DNA of 64,000 bases from Cenococcum geophilum 1.58 (Eukaryota; Ascomycota; Dothideomycetes; Gloniales; Gloniaceae). The stretch is taken from the NCBI GenBank assembly GCA_001692895.1, contig KV748191.1, positions 2,294,001 to 2,358,000 on the forward strand. Reading direction: 5' to 3'. Shown here piece after piece: positions 35,713 to 49,564 of the stretch. Both the position numbers and the translations under genes were made by a program. Position 1 is the first letter of the stretch. Each line of letters opens with the position of its first letter. Under the pieces are notes generated by a model, which worked only from the letters and a program-made list of their open reading frames with translations, was not told the DNA's origin and did not search any database.

Positions 35713-36248
35713 AACCGCGCTAAGCTAAACGCCGAGCAGTGGAGGTAGTGCATTACCGCTATAACGCCACACTTAAGACCATTTATTCTAACACAAACCA
35801 TAGTTCCCCTATTTCCTCTGTTCTTTAATCCTAGGAAGTAGACCCTTAACAAGGTCATGGCCGGAGCAGGTCGGCCACCCTCCCTACTAGCGGTGGCGAA
35901 CTTAATAGATTTCCAGACAAGGCTATGTACCTCTACCTTAACCGCGCCACCTAAGGTAAACGCTCTTCCTTATCCATATATATGCCAATGCTAAGGACAG
36001 CCACTAAAGAGTGTGTAGAACAATACTCGCATTAACTAATGTTTATATAAGAGTTGAAATTCGGAGGCTTTTTCAAAATAATTTGAAAATTTGCAACTAA
36101 GCACTCGAGCATAGAAGATGCATTATTCAATCAGTCGTCCATACCCTGAGTTTTAGCCTAAGACATGGATAGTGAAAAATCGAATATGTTAAGAGATAAA
36201 AAACTCTTCTGCCCTGCTTAGAGAGTAAATTCCTTGCCCGCTTAAAAC
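35713..36248. other. AT-rich interval, probable transposon debris
   Basis: No gene. TpA-rich sequence resembling the RIP-damaged tracts continues to about 36060 and may be the body of the Tc1-like element. Confidence 0.4.
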
Positions 36249-36431
36249 TTAAGTACGACAAGCTGGACAAGACCGCCCCTGCGATACCACGACCTTGTTC
36301 CAGCCAGGGCTTTGCACACAATGTCCGCAAGCTGCATAATTATTTGAGAACGTTTGAGTGCTATTGCATGAACATGGAACAAACTTCCAGTAAACAACCC
36401 CAGTGTCATCGCATGAGGCGCAGGCCGGCAT
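36249..36431 (-). CDS. Small CxxC-rich protein, 60 residues, zinc-ribbon-like, hypothetical
   Basis: Function unknown. The protein begins MPACASCDDTGVVYWKFVPC and contains C-x2-C, C-x-C, C-x2-C and a final C-x2-C (RSCPACRT). Four paired Cys motifs in 60 residues suggest one or two zinc-binding knuckles, comparable in spacing to DnaJ-type or rubredoxin-like ribbons, though I cannot assign a family. The start is the ATG at 36431 (context CTACAATG). No signal peptide or membrane segment. No operon-like neighbour. Confidence 0.6.
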   Translation of the reverse strand: MPACASCDDTGVVYWKFVPCSCNSTQTFSNNYAACGHCVQSPGWNKVVVSQGRSCPACRT

Positions 36432-37120
36432 TGTAGTTGTTTTGATAATCACCAAATGTCAGAGTTTTGAAGGGGAAATTAATAGAGACAAGTAGTCCAA
36501 TTACTAGAAAGATAGGCCCCATATGTTAGCGTAGAGTTCAAATATTGGTCTGAAAGAGGCATAACTACCTAAGATAGGGTGAAAAGTATCCCAAATAGGT
36601 AAGCGTTTGCAGTAATAGTGCAGATCTTGACTATCGAGCGTCAAGAGAAGAAGAAAGCCTAGATGATTGTTAGAATTAACAGGTTGAAGCAATCTCAGAG
36701 CAAAAACAGACCGAGGAGAAAAGTGTTTGTAGCTTGGAGTAAATGTAGGGCTAGGCTGAGGACGGGCGAACTCTATGCGTCTCAATTTCAGCGGCCGTTA
36801 GGACTCATTAATAACCTCTACTTTGTGTAACATAGTAAGCACCTGGAAAAGAGATAAGGTCTAACTGTGCGGGCACCTATAGAATTAGATGGCCAAAATT
36901 TGCCTAATTGCTTGGAAGCTGGTTTATCTTCGATTGATTGGCTCTCAGTAGGGAGGCGTTGGGTAGTGTTCCACAATCCTTTGCCTTTCAGTTGGACCTG
37001 CCACACGGCCCATTCTCATTGGCTCGGACCTACCTTTCTCCACCTTCGTAGGTGGTTTGGGCGCTTATCTTATGATGTAATAACTATTGCTCCCCCATTC
37101 AATATGGGTTAACTATGGAT
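36432..37120. other. Interval with no supported gene
   Basis: Short frames of 62-93 codons on both strands, none with recognisable features. Confidence 0.45.
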
Positions 37121-37128
37121 GTGTTAAC

Positions 37129-37588
37129 CAGGGCTCCCAACGATAACCTTATTCATTCATTTATCACGATATACTTATCGTTATAAAGTGATATGGATAC
37201 GATATCGAATCTTATGAATGAATGAATATCCATAGGCTTATGAATATATATATATGATTTAGAGCGTTGGTGGTAGTCGGTGGTGTTGTAAAGGGGTAGT
37301 ATAGTATTCGCAAAGGGTTGTAAATACGCATAAGTAAAATTTTGTTGATTTATATTAGGATAGATGAAGGAGCTATTAATAAGCTTATTGGTTCGAGAGG
37401 CAGAAGGGGGGTGACGATTTGGGAGGACTCCGAGGACGATCGCCTCCCTCAACGCCTTGCCAAGCCTGGTGATGTTGCTTATTAAGTCGATATCGCGATA
37501 TTATCGCGATAATGAATATCTGGAGGCCTTAATGATATGAATACGATAAGTGGTATGAATATACATTCATTCATTACTGGGAGCCATG
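37129..37588. mobile_element. 460-bp non-autonomous hAT element (MITE)
   Basis: The ends are CAGGGCTCCCA (37129) and, in reverse complement, CATGGCTCCCA (37588): an 11-bp terminal inverted repeat with one mismatch and the CAGGG-like start of hAT elements. A perfect 8-bp target duplication GTGTTAAC flanks it (37121-37128 and 37589-37596), as hAT transposases produce. The interior has many short inverted motifs (TATCGCGATA, CGATATCG, ATGAATGAATG) and no transposase. A 99-codon minus frame inside it is a by-product. Confidence 0.9.
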
Positions 37589-37596
37589 GTGTTAAC

Positions 37597-38465
37597 TCGC
37601 ATGGGGGACTCCGTGTGACTATATGGTGTTCAAATAATTTGTGTTCAACCTCATGCACAGCAGCTCTCTCGCAGCAGTCCTACTCGTGGCCCACTCCTCA
37701 CCGTCATTACTTGGGCAGGTGTATTCTATGTTCATTATCCTGTGTCCTGTGTCGGCTTGAACTCTTAATATAATAGCTGCACGTTAAACCACTACTAAGA
37801 AATATTTACTATTGCTAATAAACGCGAGGATACTAACTCCAATATCATCAAGGCCGTTAAGCGCGGCCCTAGAGGAGTGGTTCTCTCTAAACAAGCTGGC
37901 CTTTAGTTAGTCAAATTAGGCCGACGAAGTGGCGATTTCTTAGAAGCGGGACAGATCAGCATATCGAGGTGGAAGGTTAGGCACATGGGCGCTAAGGAAG
38001 ATGAACTATAGTAGCATAGGGTACTTTGAAAACTGGGTTTGGAGTAAAAAGAGCGTGCCTAAGTGGGCAGGTATTCAAGCTGACGGCTGGACCGGGTGCG
38101 GCAGCAAGCAGATGCGGTGTCCCGTTAATTCTTCGGTTACCAAGATAGGAAGGCAAAGTTTTGCCTTTGGTGGCGCGGTTGAGGTACAGGTACACGGCTT
38201 CGCCAGGTGGTCGATAGAGTGCTAGCAGGGAGGACGGCCGAGCCGCACCGGTCCCAGGGTTGTTTTGTGGCGTTTCCCAGACATTAGCGCGGTTAAAGCT
38301 ATAATCCACTTTGCAAAGGAGACAGGACGTTTACACCCAAGCGAATAATAAGCCGATCTTAATGAGCGAATACATTTAAGGATCCCCTCTCCTACCTATA
38401 CCTCTTAACTAACTACACTAGCGGTGCAAAGAAATTCCGAAGAGATTACGTTAATTAGCCTAAAG
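37597..38465. other. Right edge of gene island, no supported gene
   Basis: Composition changes from normal to TpA-rich near 38340. A minus frame of 105 codons at 37992-38309 has no recognisable domain and is matched by a plus frame over the same bases. Confidence 0.45.
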
Positions 38466-38469
38466 AGGT

Positions 38470-38516
38470 AAAAAGCTAACTAATAAGAGGGCGAGAAGAT
38501 TTAATAAATAAGAGGG
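38470..38516. repeat. Left stub of the GAAGATTTAATAAATAAGAG tandem array
   Basis: Two units of the array that continues at 50126-50290. Copia B was inserted within it and duplicated GAGGG (38512-38516). Confidence 0.85.
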
Positions 38517-38622
38517 TGTCGGGAATGAGGCAAGTTGCCATCACGTGTCGCCGCGGCACTAGCGTGGCGAGGAGCCTTAGGTTCCTCGCCCTCCCTCATT
38601 CTAATAAACAAGCTTTATTAAC

Positions 38623-38867
38623 TTTTAGCCAGGCAGGTATCACGACAAATGACTTAAGCTGGCTGGTAGGTAGAGACACAGAATTGTACGAGTGATCTCT
38701 TTTATTCAAGGTGGCTCTAAGAGCCCTAATATATATAATAGAATTGACCCCCTATAGGGGTCCCTAGAGGGTGGTGTAACAAGACGATATTAGGCTAATA
38801 CTGATGTCTGACAGCCGTCGTCACAGGTCAATATTACCCATAGGTAAAGCTACCTCCGTGGCCAACA
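38623..38867 (-). repeat. Copia C 3' LTR (left copy)
   Basis: 245 bp; less RIP-altered than its mate at 43838-44082. Confidence 0.92.
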
Positions 38868-41800
38868 CACCCCCTTAGATCTGGCGTAGAGCGGCAGAGC
38901 TGGATTACCGGATTAGGTAGTTGTGATAGACGAGCTAGTGGTAAGCTTTGCTGAGCGTCAATTAACCAGATGTCTGATATCGCGGAGCCCTACCACGTCG
39001 ACGAATTTTTGATGATTTTGCTTTAATAGAGCTTTAGTTAGTCCATTTACAACCATCTCGCTTGTCGGTACCTATTGTATGACGAAGCTTCCGTTTTGGA
39101 CTTCTTGGCGAAGCTAGAATTAATGGATATCTACGTGTCGGAGTTTTATAGATACTATAGGGGTCTCTTTTATCACGATCCGTACTGACTGCTGATTGTT
39201 ATAATTAATAATAACGTCCTGTTCGGGATTAAATCTAATAGCTTTAAAGATCCGAACTATATGCTCGACCTCCCTACCGACGTATAAGAGAGCTAGGAGT
39301 TCTGCCTCCGTAGTAGACTTAGTAACTACCTTTTATTTAGTTGCCTGCCATGCTATAGGCCTATTAAATAAGCTTATTAAGAAGCCCTGTAAGCTCCAAT
39401 GTGTTAGAGCATTATTAGCAAAGCTGGCATTAGAAGCAGCTTTTAGAACCTAGTTTATCTTATACGGCGTAATAGTAGAGAACTTAAAAGCGAGGTATCT
39501 GGTATTATAGAGATAGGTAAGCAATCTATTAATCTCCGCAAGATAAGCTGGCAACGGATTTTGTAAGAACTTAGCTAGCCTACTAACTAAGAAAGCAACG
39601 TCTAGTTATATAGTAGATACTAGATATATCGCAGAACCTATACGACGTTAATATCCTTTTATCTAATTTGGCGTAGCTTCTCCCTTATACGGCGTTAATT
39701 CCTGGCCTAATAGTGGTGTAGCTAATAGCTTTAGATATTCTAGATAGTATATTAAGACTAGCTTCTTAAGATATTAATCTAAACAGAGCCAAAGCTTTCC
39801 CTTTTATTAATCTCGCATAATATAAGTATTTAGGAATAATATAAACTGAGGTATTTAGCGGATCTTAAATCGATCTTATAGCTACTTTAAGATGTCCTCT
39901 ATCTGCTATTAATAGCTTAGGTGTCTTATAATTAGGATATTGTCGATATAGAAGAATATAAAGATAGGTTTAGTAGGGTGTATATAGAGATATAGCTTAT
40001 TCGGTATAGCTTTTAAACCCATACTCCGTAAAGCAGTAGATATTTCTAAAAACTATAATTTAGGAGATTTCCGTAGTCCATATATTGCCTTTCTTAGATA
40101 GAGAGAGAATCTAGGCGGTAGGTCTATACCCTTAGGGGGAATAAGGTAGACCTTATTATTAACTAAGGCATTAATAAATGCATTAACGGCGTTAACTTAT
40201 ATAACGTTAAGGTTGAAGCTAGCGGTAAAAGCGTAAAGTAGATGGAAGGTTTAATAGGCTACTGTTATAGCTTTAACCTCCTCTTATAAGACTACTTAAA
40301 GGTCTCCGCGGACGACTAGACGAGCTTTAAATCTCGTAATAAAGCTATTTAAATTTTCCTTATACGTAAAAACCTATATAGTAGGAAGTCAATAGACCTT
40401 CTTAATTAGTCGTACTTCGTCCTAGGTCTGCTTTCCGGTTAAGGCCCTTATCTTAGTATAAGTAGCTGCTTTAAACTCTATAGCGTACTTATAATTAAGC
40501 ATCTCTTTCTATAACTTTAGTGGTAGTGGAAAGTCGTCTTAATATCCGTACGTCTTTATAGCAGCAGTATAGAAAGCGTAAGCTAATGGTGTTGTATTAG
40601 GACTAATAATATTATTACCGTTATTAATTTAAACTACAAAGGCTCGTCGTTATAGATCCTAATTTAGTATATCTTTTTTCTTTACTATAGACCGCTTTTT
40701 ACGGCTAGAACGTCTCTTACCCCCTAATAATAAGCTTGCTATCGTCTAAGGTTCGGAATAAGGTATAGGATCTACGAACAGTAGTTTAGTAACTTTAGAA
40801 GATGACTAAGTAGTAGATAATATCTATGGCGTAAATGCTACGGTAGATAGTAATTGCTAAGGCGCCGAAGGCGCTAATGGTTTAAACGGTTTTAGAGTTA
40901 GCTTTAGGGTAGGTAGCTAACAGAGTTCTTCTATTAAGATCTAAATGCTTTTTAACGTAGGAGTAACGTTAATATTTGCTAAATGCGGCAGTTCTATATC
41001 TAGTTCTTTATTAAAGTTCTCTATCTAGTCCTTGCTGCCATCTTAAAGATTATCTAGTAGGTCTTGGACTTGCTAAAAACGGTCCTTTTAAGCCTACGAG
41101 ATAATAAGGTGTTTTGGTGTTTTAGGAGATTAATATCTCTTTAACTTATTAATTCGTACGTTACAAGATCGGATAATACGGTTGGTGGTTAGTATCCATA
41201 TCCTATAGATATTTAACGCTTTTATACCAACAAGATAACCTATTTAGGCTTATGGCTTAAACTTTGCCTTCCTAGAAATGCCGTATTTGATAAGCATATA
41301 AGTTAAAGATCTGGCTATATAAAGTCCTACTAGCTATAGCTTCCGTTTATATAGCATCTTAAATAGGGTCTTTTAGTTAATAGACTTAATAGGAGTTTAA
41401 TTAAGTAGGAATACTGCTAGAAGTACGAACTCTGGCTATAGATTTATGGGTAACTTTACTTTAATAATAGCAGTCCTTACTCATTTAGAAATGGCTTTCC
41501 CTAACCTCTTTATAGGTCCATTTTAAGCTAGAGTATTTAGTATTAATTGTTTAATAATACCTCCGTTGTACTAAATAAGGTTCTTTACCCTAGCGCCTAT
41601 ATCTTACTCCTTATCTATATACTAAATACGGATACCTTAAGCATTAAATTTCTTCGCAAATGCTATTATTAATTTAAAGAGTAGGAGCAGCGTCTCTTGC
41701 TTATAGTTCTTAATGGGAAAGGCACGGTGGTACTTTGTATAGTTATACCAAAAGTAAGCTATATACGTATCTCTATTAAACCCGTCTTCTTCTATAATAA

Positions 41801-43384
41801 TATTAAAGTAAATACGTTTAAAAGGGTAAGTTCCCTTTACTAATTTTCTGCGAGATATCTACTAGGTTATTTTTCTAAGAATATATGGTTTATAGAGTGG
41901 TACACTATACGGAGTTCTTCCTCTATCTATCTTAATTACTTTAACCCCATCTACCGCAGCCAGTAGATAATCCACTAACTCTATATTATAGTGTAGTAAG
42001 CGTTAATACTATACTTTGTTATATACTAAGGTCTTAAAGAATCTAGTGGAGGTAGCGTAGGCGGTAGGAGTAGGTAGTAAGTAGGTAATAGTATCGATAA
42101 GGTAGAGATCTCCGTATTCTATAAGGTTGGCAAATAGACTTCCGTTATCTTTATAGCGCAGATAATTTATAAATTAGTTAATAATTACTCTAACTCTGCA
42201 GAGCTTTACTGCGGATATTAGATTGGTATAAAAATATAGAGCGTACGCTATGTTCCTTAATGTTAGATACTAAGTTAGGCGTTATTTGCCCACCTTAATT
42301 ACTAAGCTAATATTACCGTATTTATGGATTTCTGCCCCAGAATCTCCAGCTATTGCTGTGGATATATATGGCTTAAGGTTACGGAAGTATCTAATATCGT
42401 TATAGAAGTAGGTATCTGCTATAGTATTGTACCTCTAGGCGTTAATTAAAGATAGATCCGGATATTCCTGCGATGATAATAATAAGTAGGATGTTGTTAC
42501 GGCAGCCGCTGTAGCTTAGGGCCTATCTAGATCCTTAATCTTTTTAGCAGAAGCTAATAGAGGCGTCCTTAACCTAGGGCCTTCCCTCTTAATCTGCTTA
42601 ACCCTTTTATTATAATACTGCTTATTTGTTAGGACCTTAAGCTATTCCTAATACCTCTATAAACACTTATTATTTGGTATAAAGTTTAGACCTTAAAGAG
42701 ACTAAAATAGCTACTTGCAATTCTTTAATTTATGGGGTAAACTATAAGCAAAGTACTTTGCCTTAGTCGATTAAGAAGGTACTAGGGTGGTAGACGTTGT
42801 AGGATCTGCAGCTGGCTGCCCTAAAAGTATAGCATAGGCGTTACGTCCTATATTTGGATGCTTATAGAGGAGGTTAAATTCCTTAATTATCGTCGCCATT
42901 TTGAGCTTCTCTAACCTCTTTACTACCTTCTGGATGAAGGTATAGTATAGAGCTAGATAGATCTCCTTATAGTTCTAAATAAAGGCTTGTATAACGCTGC
43001 TCTTTATTACCTCTATCAGCCCTTTCTCTAGCCCTTTGCCGTTTTATATAATGGTGATATAAAGCTAAAGCTATAATTCTAGAGTCTGGCGTTTAGGCCC
43101 TTATTTCCATTTCTTAAGATCGTCTAATACTATCTGCTGTAGCGTAGCTTAAGATAGCTTTGCTACCTTCTTTAGCTATCTTAAAACCGAATATGGTGTG
43201 GTAAGATTCTTAAGATACCCTAAGAAGTTAGTGCCTACGGTGGTATGCAAAAGTGCTATAAACGTGTGGAGCTTCTCTTCCCGCTTTAGGTAATCCTGTT
43301 ATTAGAGCTTGTAGAGCTTAAAGAGCATTCTCTATATCTCTAGAGATTGCTAAGGTTATTGTCCTTGACTTGATGACCCAGGTG

Positions 43385-43535
43385 TAGCTGTTTTAGTAGA
43401 TAATGGAGTTGCTGCTGGAGCTGCAGGAGCCGCTACTAGTGCTGCAGGAGCTGTAGGATCCGCTGCTGGTGCTGCAGGATCTATAGGTGCTGCTATAGGT
43501 GCTGTAGGAGCTGCTGCTATTGAAGGTATGGCTGG
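43385..43535 (-). repeat. Ala/Pro-rich tandem repeat in copia C gag
   Basis: Period of about 12-15 bp, GCTGCTGGAGCTGCAGGAGC type, reading as an Ala/Pro-rich (minus) linker near the gag N-terminus. It keeps CTGCAG sites rarely seen elsewhere in the element. Confidence 0.75.
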
Positions 43536-43837
43536 CTTATTGTTTTCTTTAATTTCGTTCTCCGTTTTATCTGGGTTAATATAGTCCCAGATCTTTATAA
43601 AACTTACTTCTTGGCGGATAAATTAAAACCATATAGGCTAGTCTTTCTGGGTTAGCAAAAGAGGGTTTATAGAGTCCTTGGTTGCTATATTAGCTTTTGT
43701 TTTAAGGTTATATAAAGAGACGCGCTTACGCGTAAAGCACGCGATATTTCGTGACAAACTATACTTAAAGAGGCTTAGTGGTAGTTGTCTGGCCACTAAG
43801 ATCTCCCTAGTGCTTAGAAGGTTACCAGGCTTATAAC

Positions 43838-44082
43838 TTTTAGCCAGGCAGGTATCATAATAAATAACTTAAGCTAGCTGGTAGGTAGAGACACAGAATT
43901 ATATAAGTAATCTCTTTTATTTAAGGTGGCTCTAAGAGCCCTAATATATATAATAGAATTGACCCCCTACAGGGGTCCCTAGAGGGTGGTGTAATAAGAC
44001 AATATTAGGCTAATACTGATGTCTAACAGCCGTCGTCATAGGTCAATATTACCTATAGGTAAAGCTACCTCCATGGCCAACA
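43838..44082 (-). repeat. Copia C 5' LTR (right copy)
   Basis: 245 bp, ending GGCCAACA directly before the TTAAC duplication. Confidence 0.92.
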
Positions 44083-47000
44083 TTAACTAACATTACTATA
44101 ACCCTACTTAAGTAGTTGTTATTAGTGAGTCACCCTATATAACTAATACTGATTAGTAGTTAAATACATAGTTAACTATAGAGCAGCTAGGTTTTTAAAT
44201 AGAAGAGATAGTCTTATATAGGGGTACTATATACACTTATATGGAATAGATCCCGGCGATATTATACTACCTTAGATTTACGGAAAACTAGTAATAAAAG
44301 TATTACTAAGTACTAGGAGATACCAAGTTACGTCTATTATATAGAACAACCGCGTTTACGAAGATTTAGTTAAGTACTTTAGGTTAGAAGTGTTACTAAA
44401 CCTAGGGTCCTAAGTTAATGTCTAAAACGCGTTAAACGACGTCTAAAACGCGTTAAACAACATCTTAAATTGCCTACCTCTTAACAGTAAACCTACGAGA
44501 TCTTATAAAACCGAAAATCCTACCTACCTTCGACGTATAACACCCCGTTAATTCTATACCTACTATGGCGTTAACCTACCTAAAGAAGTATAAGGAAGAT
44601 ATTAACCTAAAGCTATAGAATAAAGCTATAATTAACTTTGCAAACGCTAATAAACAAGACTTAAATGGATTTTTATTACACCGTATAGTATATTATAAGG
44701 ACAGTAAATATAATGATACCGCGCTATGGGAATGTATAAAGGAGGACTTTATTAAATAGATAAAGGAAATATAGGCCCCCGTAAATAAGGATATCGTATA
44801 AAACTTCCGTAACTTCCTTTAGGAGAATAAAGTATTTATCCCTAAGGATGGGGGTACTATTAGAGACAATATTTAGGAGTAGGTTATTAACGCAAAAGAA
44901 AAGCACAAATGGACTTTATAAGAGATTAAGCACCAACTACGCACTATAAGGAAGCTTAACTTATAATAAAACCTAAGTAATACACCTCTAGAGATAAACC
45001 TACCTCCGCCTTTAACTCCTCTATATCTAATTTAACCTATAACCTTAACGTTAGATATTATACCCTAATAAGAGTAGGCATAGGATCCTATTACTTCGCA
45101 ATTTAATAACCTTTAGACTCCACTAACTAGACCTACGTCCCCACTACAGCCTATAATATAACCCCCACCTCCTCTATCCTAATCTTAAATTAGAGGCAGT
45201 TTAAAATTGCTTATAGAGCTTGCGAAGCTCTATTTAGATTAGGAGAAGAAGTTTAGTAGGGAATTATATAATATTCTTAATTTAAAACTACGTATCTTCT
45301 ATAACTATTGCTAGAAGGTAGAAATAGAGTCTGATTAATACTATAACGCCTATTCTGTTATACTTAAGGGCCGAGCTAGTACCTTCTATTATAATCATTT
45401 AGTAGGAAAAGGATATAATTTTAACCACATAATATATAAGTTAAGATACTACTTTAAAATAGAAGAGAATAAGTAGTAGTATATATTAGAATAGAGAGAG
45501 ACTACCTTTTTAAGAATTATTGCTACAAACCCAGGTATCCCTTAGCTTAATTATCTTTAAAAGCTCTTTAATTAACTTTAGATAATTTAGCGTGGTTTAT
45601 CTAAATTATATTAAAAGGACTTTAGCCTACGTAATTAAGTCATTAGCGTATACTAAGGTGTTAAAGAATATAACCTTACTCTCTTTAATCCTGTAAATAC
45701 TTATAAAGGAGTATATACTTAATTAAGATCTTCTATTAGCACCGCTCTACGCTCTTAAGAAGTATAGCAATTTAACGCCTAACTCTAACCTATTTTAATT
45801 AACCCGCCTAACTAATATAATTATAACTAGACTAATTAAATATATAGTGGCTGGGGTAGGCAATATAATAGAGGGTATAATTAACAACTATAAGGTAAAG
45901 GTAGAAGTCCTCGTAGAGGTTTATTTTAAAGTAATTGCTAGAAGAAGTGCTATGTTTATAAGAAACCAAATTGCTAGTTAACTAGGCATTTTTTTAATAA
46001 GTAAAAGGAGGTATATAATAAGTTTCGCCAGAGTATAAGAAATGTTAGAAATTATAAGGTTACTACGGCCTACTTCTAAAGCTTCCTAGTTTAATATAAA
46101 GGCGTAAAAGATTTTAAGGGTAAGGTTAATAAGGCCGAATAGCTCCTTATAGATATAGAAATTAAGGACTACTTACCTGACTAATACTTCACTAAGTATA
46201 GTAAGGTAGATGGTATATAAACTATTACTATTCTTAATAACCAATCTACGCTCTACTCTATTATAAAGTTAAATATCTTTAATAAGCCACAGAAGAGTTC
46301 TACGTTCTCCTTTAATAACAGATACTTAGCAAACGTCTTCTATAGTATTATACTAGACACTAAAGCCACAGGAGTATCTATAGTAGGAGAACCTTAAATT
46401 TAAGCCCTTTAGCAGCTTAATAGCTCTATTTAGATTAACTATTTAACGGCAGGCTAATACACAATTCGTTTTAGTAAGGGTACTGCAATCTCTTTTAGCA
46501 TAATTAGGGTCTAAACCCCCTTAGGGTGCATTACTTTCTACGTTATTCCTATAAATACCCCGTTTCTATTTTACATTAGAGATATAAATAAATTAGGCGT
46601 TAAGCTTAATAACCTTAAGAATATACTCGTTTAGAAAGATAATCGGGTGCCTGTTATACGCAAGTAGGATTACCCCTAGTTGCTTCTTTATTAACTAGAA
46701 AAGAGTATTACTTAGAGCCACTTAACTAAGTTAGAGTTACGTTAACTACACTGTCACTTTAGCCACCTATCTATTTACTAACTACTTAGGGTCCTTTAGC
46801 GAGTAGGCCATAAAGTTAAGGTTAAGGCGATTAAGCATCTTATAAAGTACTATTATTACTACTAAATAAACCAGAAGTCCCCTAGCCAATTTAAGTTTAG
46901 CCTTAAAGATAACTACAACTTTAACTTCTATATTATTATTAACGTTATATACCTTAGCGGTAAGCCAGTACTTTAAGTTATTAACTCCTTAACTTCCTTC

Positions 47001-49564
47001 CAAGCTACACGTTTCTTAAAGAATATATTAGCTAGAAATATATGGGATACCCTATAATTATACTAGATTAATATCTACCTAGGACCCCCTAATTAAATTA
47101 TCTATAACGTAGAAAAGAACTTCTTATCTATAGAGTTTTGATAATAGATAAAGGTAATAGCAATTAAGGTTAAGGAAGTCCCTATTAAGGTATATAATAG
47201 TATTAGAAAAGTAGAATAATATTATACGCTATTATACCGCGTATATAAGATTATCTTTTTAGAACTAGAGAATATTAGTAAAGAACTTACCTTACAAATA
47301 GCTATTAAAGCCGTTAATAATTCCGCTGGCCCGGATAGACTTATACCTATATTGCTTATCTTTAGCGCCTACCCTTAAATAACTAACAATTCTCTACTAT
47401 CTCCCTCTATTGTGTAATAAGCTAAGGCTATTCACAAGGCAATAAAGGAGGTATAACGTCTCTACGCTATACGCTAGGTTAATAATATACTAGGAATAAG
47501 AAATGGCCTAAATACCTTAACTATACTTAATCTACCACTCTAGTCTAAGGTACGCGTATAGCGTAAAAAGGGAGGATAATTTAGCCTATATTAACTTATT
47601 ATAATTAATAGTTAAACTTGCACTATTTAGATACCTTACAGACCTACTTAATTCCGTTTAACCGTTATTAAGCCTTACTATAAGGATAATAGTTTTAAGC
47701 CTTTACAAGATACCCTAAAAGATACCCTAAAAGAGAACCACAATTAACGTACTCTAAAAGACGACTATAATCCTAATATAATTATAGTAGATATACCGCA
47801 ACTATAACGCGGTAGAGGTCGCCTAAAGGGATTACAAAATTGCCAATATCTTATTAATTTTAAAGAGCAATTTATTACCGCCATTAAGAATAGAGTTAAG
47901 TTATTAATGGCCTTTATAACAGCTAAGGAGAAGGCTAACTTTAAGCTCGCAAAACAGCTCTAAAAGGAAGGTCGTATTATAACTTCTAGAGCTCCTTTCT
48001 AAGCATCTAATAAGTAGGAGATCAATAGTCTTATTATAAGAGGAGTCTTTAAGTTTAAGAAGTATAACCCTACTAAGTTTAATAGAGTTTGCATCTTTAA
48101 GTTAAGAATAGTTAATAAGATTAAGGGTAAAGCTACTAACGCCCTATTTAAGAAATTAAGGCTTATTATTTAAGGCTATAACGACGATAGTAAGGAGGTA
48201 ATTCTTACGCAGTCTTCTATAATTTAACGAGCTAGTTAGCAAGTTATTATTGCATTAGCTCCCTCCTTAATAAAGAATAAAATGGCAGTTTATTTACAAG
48301 ATATTACTTAAGCCTACACCCAATTAGAGACGCACCTTTAGCGCTTAATATTAGCATACCTTCCGGAGCAAATTCGCTACTAGTACCCTAAAGATACGAT
48401 TATAGTTGTACTTAAGCCATTATATAGAATTGCAGAGGTAGAAACTTACTAGTAGGCTACCTACAGCAAGCACCATAAAGAGAAGCTTTTAATAACTACT
48501 TCTATATTTAATCCCTGCTTCCTTATTATAACTATAGGAACTCTATTTAGAATTATTGGCATATAAACTAATAATATAATTATCTTAGGAGACAACTAGT
48601 TCTTAGCTCTTAAAGAAGACAAGCTAATAAAGGTAAATCTTATAGTAAAGCTAAAGGAAAAGCTTAATTTAATAACACCATTACTCTTTAATAGATATAT
48701 CCTCTCCCTAAATAAGGATTCTATTACTTTACGCNAGAAGGGTTAAGGTAANAAGATTAANGTTATTAANNTTAATTCNCTAAAGNAAGNATANGTNGAG
48801 NAACGCGCTTNNGNAGCTTATATTACTTCTATCTATTAACCTAAGGCTTTATTTAATCTCTCTATTACCACTTAATACTAGGAACTAACTAAGGATAATA
48901 TTCTTGCCCTAAATAAGCGTCTTTCCTAGTAAATAAACCATCTTAATTGGGGACTACTCTACGTGCCTATTAATCTTCCTACCACTAAGCTCTTTATATT
49001 TATTAATAGATCGTTTATAAATAATAAAGATTTTAGCTCCTAGCTAGAATATAAAATTATTATTGCAAACAAATCTACTAAAGAGAATAACTTTATAATC
49101 TACGGCAATCTTATCTATTAGAGCTTAACTAAGAGTAAACGCGTTACTTAAAGCGTTCTAGTATTAGAGATATATAGAATAGTTAGCGGAGTTAATATAG
49201 CAATTACAATTAAAACTACCCTAAAGATAATTATAGATCGACTTAAAGTTCCTATTATCCCTATAATTATATACACCGACTTATATTCCTTTTATAAGTG
49301 TTTAGTTAAGCTTAGTACTACAAAGGAGAAGCGCCTTATAATTAATATTATGGCACTTTAGTAATCCTATAAGCGTTAAAAACTCTTTAAAATTTAATAG
49401 ATTAATAGCCAAGATAACCTAGTAAATGTAATAATAAAGGCGAACCTAAATAAGGCACTAGAGACGTTTATTAATATAAATACTCTATATATACAAGTTA
49501 AAGGTTGGATTAAAAGGGAGTCCTTAGAAATTTCTTAGTTACGTAAGGTCTTAAGATATCCAGG

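Larger units (their letters stand above)
38623..44082 (-). mobile_element. Copia C: Ty1/copia retrotransposon inserted in copia B's left LTR
   Basis: A 5460-bp element with 245-bp LTRs (38623-38867 and 43838-44082), TTTTAGCCAGG to GGCCAACA in plus orientation, and a perfect target duplication TTAAC (38618-38622 and 44083-44087). The coding sense is minus: the RT box reads FFYIDNILII near 39950 (second Asp of YIDD/YVDD is Asn). The presumed integrase lies near 41.1-42.4 kb and gag near 42.5-43.7 kb, with an Ala-rich repeat. RIP-type stops throughout. Its left LTR copy retains more C and G than the right copy (for example CACGACAAATGAC versus CATAATAAATAAC). Confidence 0.9.

Noticed and set aside
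37153-37452. 99-codon minus frame
   Set aside because: Entirely inside the non-autonomous hAT element and made of its inverted motifs.
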